19,833 nt of DNA from DATCZB01 sp035513215 (lineage in GTDB: Bacteria > Pseudomonadota > Gammaproteobacteria > Steroidobacterales > Rariloculaceae): assembly GCA_035513215.1 (NCBI GenBank), contig DATKCK010000098.1, positions 1 through 19,833 on the forward strand, read 5' to 3'. Positions 14,296 through 19,833 of this stretch are shown here, in pieces. Below the pieces are notes generated by a model. The model was not told the origin of the DNA and did no database searches. It saw only the letters and a list, made by a program, of their open reading frames with translations. The position numbers were made by a program, and so were the translations under genes. The stretch's first letter is position 1. Every line of letters starts with the position of its first letter.

Positions 14296-16314
14296 TCAAC
14301 CGGCTGAGGCCGCCGGCAGGTCGAGCAGATCCTGCCGGAGCGCCTCGATCTCGTCGCGCAGCCGCGCCGCCTCTTCGAACTCGAGATCCCGCGCGTGCTG
14401 ATACATTGCCTTCTCGAGCCGGGCAATCTCGGCGGCCATCTGATCCGGCGGAACGCGGCGCTCGGCGCGCCGCCTGCCCTTGCGCGATCGCGCGGCGCCG
14501 CGCCCCGTCGCCCGCGCGCCTTCCATGATGTCCAGGATGCCCTTGACGATGGTCCTGGGCGTAATGCCGTGGGCCTCGTTGAACTCGAGCTGGCGCTGGC
14601 GGCGCCGCTCCGTCTCGCCGATTGCGCGCTCCATCGAGCCCGTGATCCTATCGGCATAGAGGATCGCGCGGCCGTTGAGGTTGCGCGCCGCGCGGCCGAT
14701 CGTCTGGATCAGCGAGCCTTCCGAGCGCAGGAAACCCTCCTTGTCGGCATCGAAGATCGCGACCAGCGAGACCTCGGGCATGTCGAGGCCCTCGCGCAGC
14801 AGATTGATGCCGACGAGCACGTCGAACTCGCCGAGCCTGAGATCGCGAATGATCTCGGTGCGCTCGACGGTCTCGATGTCCGAGTGCAGATACCTGACGC
14901 GGACGCCGTGCTCCTCGAGGTAGTCGGTCAGGTCCTCGGCCATCCGCTTGGTCAGCGTCGTGATCAGCACGCGCTCGCCGATTTCGGCTCTGGCATTGAT
15001 CTCCGAGAGCACGTCGTCGACCTGGGACCCGGCCGGGCGGACCTCGACGACCGGATCGACGAGGCCCGTGGGCCGGACGACGAGCTCGACGACGGCATCG
15101 GCATGGTCGGCCTCGTAGCGGCCGGGCGTCGCCGAGACGAAGATCGTCTGCGGCGCGATCCGCTCGAATTCGTCGAAGCGCAGCGGCCGGTTGTCGAGCG
15201 CCGACGGCAGGCGGAAGCCGTACTCGACGAGCGTCTCCTTGCGCGAGCGGTCGCCGCGATACATGCCGCCCAATTGCGGGATCGTCGCGTGGCTCTCGTC
15301 GATGAAAAGGAGCGCATTGTGGGGCAGATAGTCGAACAGACACGGCGGCGGCTCGCCCGGCTGGCGCCCGGACAGATAGCGCGAGTAGTTCTCTATCCCT
15401 GTGCAGTAACCGACCTCGAGGATCATCTCGAGATCGAAGCGTGTGCGCTGCTCGAGCCGCTGCGCCTCCACCAGCTTGTTGGCTTCGCGCAGGACACGCA
15501 GCCTGTCGCCGAGCTCGACGCGGATCTGATCGACGGCCGCCATCAGCGTCTCGCGCGGCGTTACGTAGTGCGTTTTCGGGTAGATCGTGACGCGGGGCAC
15601 CTGCGCCGCGACCTCGCCCGTCAGCGGATCGAAAAAACTGATCGATTCGACCTCGTCGTCGAACAGCGAGACCCGGATCGCCTCCCGCTCGGAGTCGGCA
15701 GGGAAGATGTCGATGACGTCGCCGCGGACGCGGAACGTGCCGCGCGCGAGATCGACCGGGTTTCGGGTGTACTGGAGCTCGGCCAGGCGCCTCAAAAGCG
15801 AGCGTTGGTCGATCGGCTCGCCGCGGACGATGTGCAGGACCATCCCGTGATAGGCCTCGGGGTCGCCGAGACCGTAGATGGCCGAGACCGTCGCGACGAT
15901 GATCGCGTCGCGGCGCTCGAGCAGCGCCTTGGTGGCCGAGAGCCGCATCTGCTCGATGTGCTCGTTGATCGAGGCGTCTTTCTCTATATAGGTGTCGGTC
16001 GACGGCAGGTAGGCCTCGGGCTGGTAGTAGTCGTAATAGGAGACAAAGTACTCGACGGCGTTTTGCGGAAAGAACTCGCGGAACTCGCCGTAGAGCTGGG
16101 CGGCCAGCGTTTTGTTGTGGGCAAGGACGAGGGTCGGGCGCTGGAGGCGCTCGATCACCGCGCCGGCGACGAAGGTCTTTCCACTTCCCGTCACCCCAAG
16201 CAGCGTCTGCCGCGCCAAACCGCTCTCGATGCCATCGACGAGACCGGCGATCGCGGCCGGCTGGTCGCCGCTCGGCGTGAAGCCAGCGACGAGCTCGAAG
16301 GGTCGGGTTTGCAT
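14296..16314 (-). CDS. uvrB: Excinuclease ABC subunit B
   Basis: Damage-verifying helicase of nucleotide excision repair; receives DNA from UvrA and recruits UvrC. The 672 residues match the family. Walker A GVTGSGKT is at 40-47. The beta-hairpin region follows with its tyrosines (YFVSYYDYYQPEAYLPSTDTYIEKD, about 89-113). Walker B is FIDESH (337-342), with helicase motifs FVSATP, VLVGINLLREGLDMPEVSLV and QTIGRAARN. A C-terminal UVR domain (about 630-665, LEKAMYQHARDLEFEEAARLRDEI) binds UvrC and UvrA. The ATG at 16314 gives the standard MQTRPFELV start. It is divergent from the aminotransferase gene. No LexA-like box is evident in the 71-base gap. Confidence 0.98.
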   Translation of the reverse strand: MQTRPFELVAGFTPSGDQPAAIAGLVDGIESGLARQTLLGVTGSGKTFVAGAVIERLQRPTLVLAHNKTLAAQLYGEFREFFPQNAVEYFVSYYDYYQPEAYLPSTDTYIEKDASINEHIEQMRLSATKALLERRDAIIVATVSAIYGLGDPEAYHGMVLHIVRGEPIDQRSLLRRLAELQYTRNPVDLARGTFRVRGDVIDIFPADSEREAIRVSLFDDEVESISFFDPLTGEVAAQVPRVTIYPKTHYVTPRETLMAAVDQIRVELGDRLRVLREANKLVEAQRLEQRTRFDLEMILEVGYCTGIENYSRYLSGRQPGEPPPCLFDYLPHNALLFIDESHATIPQLGGMYRGDRSRKETLVEYGFRLPSALDNRPLRFDEFERIAPQTIFVSATPGRYEADHADAVVELVVRPTGLVDPVVEVRPAGSQVDDVLSEINARAEIGERVLITTLTKRMAEDLTDYLEEHGVRVRYLHSDIETVERTEIIRDLRLGEFDVLVGINLLREGLDMPEVSLVAIFDADKEGFLRSEGSLIQTIGRAARNLNGRAILYADRITGSMERAIGETERRRQRQLEFNEAHGITPRTIVKGILDIMEGARATGRGAARSRKGRRRAERRVPPDQMAAEIARLEKAMYQHARDLEFEEAARLRDEIEALRQDLLDLPAASAG

Positions 16315-16346
16315 CGGTGCGCTTTCGGTGACGGGTCTGTCCCCTT

Positions 16347-16375
16347 AATATAGAGACCCCGTTTCGCCTAACCAA
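16347..16375 (-). promoter_or_regulatory. Likely uvrB promoter
   Basis: Minus strand TTGGTT (16375-16370), 17-base spacer, TATATT (16352-16347, five of six consensus), 32 bases before the uvrB ATG. The same AT-rich block (TTAATATAG) could serve the divergent aminotransferase, but I see no convincing -35 for that direction. Confidence 0.5.
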
Positions 16376-16385
16376 GAGCCGTCCG

Positions 16386-17570
16386 TTGACCATCCAGCGC
16401 GCCGCCCGTGTCGATCGCCTGCGCCCGTCCGCCACGGTCAGCGTAACGACCCGTGCCATGGCGCTCGAGGCCGAAGGCCGCGATATCATCAGGCTCAGCG
16501 TCGGCGAGCCCGATTTCGACACGCCGGACCACATCAAGCAGGCCGCGATCGCGGCGATCGAGGCCGGCATGACGAAGTACACGGCGCTCGACGGCACGCG
16601 GGCGCTTAAATCAGCGATTCAGCGGAAATTCGAGCGCGAGAACGGCCTGAAGTACGGACTCGACCAGATCCTGGCCTCGAGCGGCGCCAAGCAGTCCTGC
16701 TTCAATCTCTGCCTGGCCGTGCTCGATGACGGCGACGAGGCGATCATTCCCGCGCCCTACTGGGTCTCGTATCCGGAGATGGTCCGCATGGCCGACGCCG
16801 AGCCGGTCTTTGTTCATACGACCGCCGAGAACGGCTTTCTGATGCGCCCGGAAGAGCTCGAAGCCGCGATCACGCCCGCGACACGACTCCTGATCCTCTG
16901 CAGCCCGAGCAACCCGACCGGCGCCGTCTACCCGCGCGGGGCGCTCGAGGCAGTCGGGGAGGTGCTCGCGGAGCACCCGAAGGTCGTCGTCATGAGCGAT
17001 GAGATTTACGAGCACATCCAGTGGGCCGTCGACCCGTACCCGAGCTTCGCCGAGGTCTGCCCGAAGCTCTACGACCGGACCGTGACGATCAACGGCGTCT
17101 CGAAGGCCTATGCGATGACGGGCTGGCGGCTCGGCTATGCCGCTGGCCCCAGGGAGCTCATTCGGGCGCTCGCGGCGCTGCAAAGCCAGAGCACGACGAA
17201 CGCCTGCTCGATCTCCCAAGCCGCGGCCGCGGCGGCGCTCGACGGCGACCAGAGCTCGGTGCGCGAGATGTGCGCCGAGTTCAAGGCCCGGCACGACGTC
17301 GTGCAGCCGCTGATCGATGCGATCGACGGCATTCACTGCCCGCCGGGCGACGGCGCTTTCTATCTGTTGCCCGATGTGCGCGAGGCGCTGAAGCGAATGG
17401 GGTTCAACGACGATATTGCGTTTTGCGAAGCGCTGCTCGAGGAGACGGGCGTCGCGCTCGTGCCCGGAAGCGCATTCGGTGCGCCCGGCTATGTCAGAAT
17501 ATCGTTTGCGGCGTCGCTCGGGACGATGCGCGAGGCGATCACGCGGATCGAGGGATTCGTCACTGATTAA
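16386..17570 (+). CDS. aspC: PLP-dependent aspartate-type aminotransferase
   Basis: A fold type I aminotransferase, 394 residues, of the subgroup found in Thermus and many proteobacteria; most likely moves amino groups between aspartate/glutamate and 2-oxo acids. Visible: SVGEPDFDTPDHI (substrate side), PSNPTG with N176, SDEIYEH with D204, and NGVSKAYAMTGWRLGY with Schiff-base K240 and the pattern typical of aspartate aminotransferases. RISFAAS has R371 for the substrate carboxylate. The TTG at 16386 is chosen because it gives the family N-terminus (RVDRLRPSATVSVTTRAMALEAEG); the first ATG is about 23 codons in and would cut conserved sequence. Substrate specificity cannot be settled, and the symbol is by function only. 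Confidence 0.9.
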   Translation: MTIQRAARVDRLRPSATVSVTTRAMALEAEGRDIIRLSVGEPDFDTPDHIKQAAIAAIEAGMTKYTALDGTRALKSAIQRKFERENGLKYGLDQILASSGAKQSCFNLCLAVLDDGDEAIIPAPYWVSYPEMVRMADAEPVFVHTTAENGFLMRPEELEAAITPATRLLILCSPSNPTGAVYPRGALEAVGEVLAEHPKVVVMSDEIYEHIQWAVDPYPSFAEVCPKLYDRTVTINGVSKAYAMTGWRLGYAAGPRELIRALAALQSQSTTNACSISQAAAAAALDGDQSSVREMCAEFKARHDVVQPLIDAIDGIHCPPGDGAFYLLPDVREALKRMGFNDDIAFCEALLEETGVALVPGSAFGAPGYVRISFAASLGTMREAITRIEGFVTD

Positions 17571-17633
17571 AGTGACTTATTCAAATTATTTGATAATACT
17601 TTGATTTATAATAGTATTTAGTTACGTTTCTGC
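17571..17633. other. AT-rich spacer before tRNA-Asn
   Basis: A clearly AT-rich run between the aminotransferase stop and the tRNA-Asn promoter, unlike the GC-rich host sequence. It contains an inverted repeat AATACT ... AGTATT around 17594-17617 but no GC-rich stem with T-run. It could act as an UP element for the tRNA promoter or a weak terminator region. Confidence 0.4.
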
Positions 17634-17662
17634 TTGACTTAAAGGATACGTTTTCGCAGAAT
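17634..17662 (+). promoter_or_regulatory. tRNA-Asn promoter
   Basis: TTGACT (17634-17639, five of six consensus), 17-base spacer, CAGAAT (17657-17662), with the tRNA beginning at 17684. The AT-rich sequence just upstream would favour strong transcription. Confidence 0.5.
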
Positions 17663-17683
17663 CGCAAGCCTTCCAAAATCGGT

Positions 17684-17759
17684 TCCCCGGTAGCTCAGTT
17701 GGTAGAGCGATTGACTGTTAATCAATTGGTCGCTGGTTCGAGTCCGGCCCGGGGAGCCA
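17684..17759 (+). tRNA. tRNA-Asn (GTT), integration target
   Basis: A 76-base cloverleaf. The acceptor is TCCCCGG/CCGGGGA. The D arm is GCTC...GAGC. The anticodon stem ATTGA/TCAAT holds the loop CTGTTAA (anticodon GTT). The T arm has TTCGAGT, discriminator G, and encoded CCA. The integrase begins 174 bases downstream in the same direction, the usual arrangement for a tRNA-targeting element, so the 3' part of this gene is the probable attL core. Confidence 0.97.
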
Positions 17760-17793
17760 ACTCTACTTCCGCCGTCGTCCGACACAGTCCACT

Positions 17794-17925
17794 TACCCCA
17801 CCTGAACGCCATACAAGCCGCGCCATTCCTAACTCTTTGCGTCCGCCACCGTCCACCCTTGTCCCTGTACATCCGGGGTATCTCTGGGGTAGGATTCTGG
17901 GGTAGGCACGACGCCCGTCGGGGTA
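17794..17925 (+). repeat. TGGGGTA/CGGGGTA heptamers, likely integrase arm sites
   Basis: Five heptamers precede the integrase: TACCCCA at 17794-17800 (inverted), CGGGGTA at 17874-17880, TGGGGTA at 17885-17891, TGGGGTA at 17898-17904 and CGGGGTA at 17919-17925. The direct copies start 11, 13 and 21 bases apart. Clustered short repeats between a tRNA attachment site and a P4-type integrase commonly bind the integrase N-terminal domain. That function is inference here. Confidence 0.55.
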
Positions 17926-17933
17926 ACTGAGGG

Positions 17934-19106
17934 ATGCTTTCCAATACGAAAGTTAAGAATGCGAAGGCGAAGGCGAAACCGTACAAACTGAGCGACGAAC
18001 GAGGCTTGTTCTTACACGTTCAGCCGACGGGCGCCAAGTGGTGGCGCTTCAAGTACTTGTTTGCGGGTCGGGAAAAATTGCTGTCGCTTGGGACCTACCC
18101 CGACACGTCACTGGCGCTCGCGAGAGACAAGCGGGAAAAAGCTAGGCGGCACCTTGCGGCCGGCGACGACCCATCCGCCGTTCGCAAAGCCGAGAAGGCG
18201 GCACAGAACGACACGTTCAAGGCAATCGCCGAGGAGTGGTCGGCCCAACAGCAAAAAGCGGAATCGACACGTGTCCGCGATGACCGGATTCTTGGCTACC
18301 TATATAAGGAAATCGGGGCCGCGCCCATAGGCACGATAGACACGGCCAAGATGCTCGAGGCTCTCAGGGCAATAGAGAAGCGTGGGGCCGAGACCGCCCA
18401 CAGGGCTCAGAACCTCGCAAGTGCGGTGTTCCTATACGCGATTCCGCACAAGGCCAAGACCAACCCAGCCGCCGACCTGAGAGGGAAGCTTGCAGCGGCG
18501 AGTACTAAGAGTCATGCCGCGATTACCAACGCGGCGAAGTTCGGGCAACTCTTGCGCGACATCGATAACTACCAAGGGCAACCGGTCACGCGGGCGGCAT
18601 TACAATTAATTGCGCTTCTGTTCACGAGGCCCGGCGAACTCCGGCAGGCGCTCTGGCAAGAGTTTGACCTCGAAGGCGCACAGTGGGTTGTGCCTGCCGA
18701 GCGTACGAAGATGCGCCGGGAACACATTGTTCCCCTCGCCTCTCAATCAGTCTCGATTCTGACTGACCTCCGTGAGCTCACTTACAAGGGTGCGGAGAGT
18801 TTGGTTTTTCCCTCCCTACGTCCCCGTCGGCCCCTGTCGGAAAACACACTCGGAACGGCGCTCAAGGGCCTCGGCTACGATGGAAACACGCACGTTGCCC
18901 ACGGCTTCCGGTCGAGTGCAAGCACGCTGCTGCACGAGATGGGGTTGGACAGCGACGTGATTGAATGTCAGCTCGCGCATGCGCGGCCGGGCGTCGGTGG
19001 AATCTACAATCGCTCGCATCGTCTGGCAGATCGCCGCAAGATGATGCAGAGATGGGCGGACTACTTGGAAAAACTGAGGGAGAGGCTTGACGCTCACGCC
19101 ATTTAG
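17934..19106 (+). CDS. P4-type tyrosine recombinase (integrase)
   Basis: A site-specific recombinase of 390 residues that would insert or excise the element at tRNA-Asn. The N-terminus KVKNAKAKAKPYKLSDERGLFLHV...WWRFKYLFAGREKLLSLGTYPDTSLALAR is the DUF4102 arm-binding domain typical of P4/CP4 integrases. A core-binding helical domain (about 95-185) follows, then the catalytic domain with R232 (TRPGEL), K259, H323 and R326 (HGFR), H349 (LAHA) and nucleophile Y358 (GIYNR). All catalytic residues are present, so it is likely active. GAGGG lies very close to the ATG, so spacing is short. Base composition is less GC-rich than the neighbouring host genes, consistent with transfer. Confidence 0.95.
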   Translation: MLSNTKVKNAKAKAKPYKLSDERGLFLHVQPTGAKWWRFKYLFAGREKLLSLGTYPDTSLALARDKREKARRHLAAGDDPSAVRKAEKAAQNDTFKAIAEEWSAQQQKAESTRVRDDRILGYLYKEIGAAPIGTIDTAKMLEALRAIEKRGAETAHRAQNLASAVFLYAIPHKAKTNPAADLRGKLAAASTKSHAAITNAAKFGQLLRDIDNYQGQPVTRAALQLIALLFTRPGELRQALWQEFDLEGAQWVVPAERTKMRREHIVPLASQSVSILTDLRELTYKGAESLVFPSLRPRRPLSENTLGTALKGLGYDGNTHVAHGFRSSASTLLHEMGLDSDVIECQLAHARPGVGGIYNRSHRLADRRKMMQRWADYLEKLRERLDAHAI

Positions 19107-19607
19107 CCGCCGCTATTCACGTGAGCTGGCAGTCGCACCTTCGTAGTAAGCGTCGGTGGTACGGCGTGACCTGAACGCAGCGCCGCGGCGTCCTAACCGA
19201 TAATGATAGGACCGCCTCCGAACTTCACGCTACAGGCCGCGCCATCGCTTGGATCTCCGTTAGCTCCGTGCGAGAGCTATACACAAATCTACGCACATCG
19301 GCGGGACCCGAATTCTGTTCAGTTCCCCTCATTTTGGATACCTCGATCTCGAAACGATGATCGCTGCTCGACATTGACGAGAACAGCCCTCGTCAGGAGC
19401 GATCATAGGCTAGCATATTCGGACCGCAGGCCCGTGAAGAGATGGCCGTCGCGGTTACTTGCGAATATGAAGAACGCTGCGTATTTCGAGGCGACGCCTC
19501 TCGCGTGATGTCGAGGAATTTCGCCGAGACCGTATCCGGATGAGGCGCGCATGTGAGAGATTGCTCCCGTCCACACGTTTCAAGATTTCGCCGCCGCAAG
19601 AAGCTCG

Positions 19608-19630
19608 AAAAAGACGGCCGTTGAACGGCC
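19608..19630 (-). terminator. Terminator-like hairpin on the minus strand
   Basis: GGCCGTTGAACGGCC (19616-19630) is a perfect inverted repeat around one base. On the minus strand it is followed by GTC and then TTTTT (19612-19608), an intrinsic-terminator shape. No minus-strand gene feeding it is visible before the window end, so its partner, if any, is unknown. Confidence 0.4.
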
Positions 19631-19661
19631 TGGATGAGTGCGACGACGGCCGGTCGTCCGG

Positions 19662-19667
19662 TATACT
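19662..19667 (+). promoter_or_regulatory. Possible -10 box of the last gene
   Basis: TATACT (five of six consensus) lies about 60 bases before the ATG at 19729. No good -35 is found at 16-18 bases. A hairpin GACGAC/GTCGTC (19642-19658) lies where the spacer would be, so an activator or another sigma factor may be needed. Confidence 0.3.
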
Positions 19668-19728
19668 CGCTGGGAGACTTGGGGGACCGGCATCGACCCA
19701 AGTGAGTCGATAAATTGGGAGTGTCTAA

Positions 19729-19833
19729 ATGGACTGTATGCGTCTCTCTTCAGTCTTGCTGGTAATGCTCCTCGCGTCTCCCGCATCGGCTCAGCAAGCA
19801 AGCGAAGATGAGGAAGATTTGGACGTCATTGCT
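19729..19833 (+). CDS. Exported protein, 3' end cut by window
   Basis: The first 35 codons only. MDCMRLSSVLLVMLLASPASAQ is a clear signal peptide with an Ala-Ser-Ala-type cleavage site before QQ, followed by the acidic stretch ASEDEEDLDVIA. GGGAG stands 7 bases before the ATG at 19729, which favours it over the ATG three codons later. The acidic start then DVIA would suit the N-terminus of a TonB-dependent receptor, but the sequence ends before any plug motif, so the family cannot be named. It may be cargo of the tRNA-Asn element or the host gene beyond it. Confidence 0.75.
   Translation, partial: MDCMRLSSVLLVMLLASPASAQQASEDEEDLDVIA

Larger units (their letters stand above)
19107..19728. other. 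622-base stretch without a recognised gene
   Basis: Behind the integrase no reading frame shows a convincing protein: the longest frames on both strands have no family-like motifs or good ribosome sites. It holds a near copy (19231-19245) of a 15-mer found before the integrase, a terminator-like hairpin (19608-19630), and the upstream region of the final gene. It may be degraded element DNA. Confidence 0.5.

Noticed and set aside
14395..16353. Long plus-strand frame of 652 codons
   Set aside because: It is a shadow of uvrB, which has every expected motif on the other strand.
19203..19701. Frames of about 100 codons on both strands after the integrase
   Set aside because: No ribosome sites, domains or protein-like composition; both strands are open over the same stretch, as expected by chance.
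1..19833. CRISPR array, riboswitch or complete insertion sequence
   Set aside because: No regularly spaced repeats, no recognised aptamer pattern and no transposase were seen.

Overview
The window is GC-rich bacterial chromosome, almost certainly from a gammaproteobacterium. The main pointers are the block infC-rpmI-rplT-pheS-pheT-ihfA-merR followed by tRNA-Pro(GGG), an order familiar from Pseudomonas and Xanthomonas, and a fused aspartokinase/diaminopimelate decarboxylase, an arrangement I associate with Xanthomonadales-like lineages. A family or genus cannot be fixed from sequence alone.

Layout. 1-400: 3' part of pcm (+). 409-1374: exported protein of unknown function (-), convergent with pcm. 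1456-6009: amino-acid operon on the minus strand, ilvD, then the lysAC fusion, then a previously unlisted 59-codon gene. 6010-6103: divergent promoter region with an 18-bp perfect palindrome on the ilvD -10/start region. 6104-7372: divergent class III nucleotidyl-cyclase-like protein (+), convergent with an ExeA-like ATPase carrying a C-terminal FHA domain (7409-8683, -), which starts just behind tRNA-Pro. 8854-14011: translation and nucleoid operon (merR-like, ihfA, pheT, pheS, rplT, rpmI, infC, all minus, transcribed from infC). infC appears to start at AUC and has its own promoter; thrS, the usual upstream neighbour, is absent. 14153-16314: tRNA-Val(GAC) and uvrB (-). 16386-17570: aspartate-type aminotransferase (+), divergent from uvrB.

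From 17684 the character changes. A tRNA-Asn(GTT) is followed by repeated TGGGGTA/CGGGGTA heptamers and a P4-type tyrosine recombinase, the left edge of an integrated element. After it comes about 620 bp in which I recognise no gene, then the first 35 codons of an exported protein cut off by the window end. No second copy of the tRNA-Asn 3' end is present, so any right end lies outside.

Functional view. Most of the window is housekeeping: amino-acid biosynthesis (ilvD, lysAC, aminotransferase), translation (IF3, L35, L20, PheRS, three tRNAs), DNA repair and protein repair (uvrB, pcm). The less understood parts are the cyclase-like protein and FHA-ATPase, which may form a signalling pair; the small gene behind lysAC; the infC leader; and the tRNA-Asn element.
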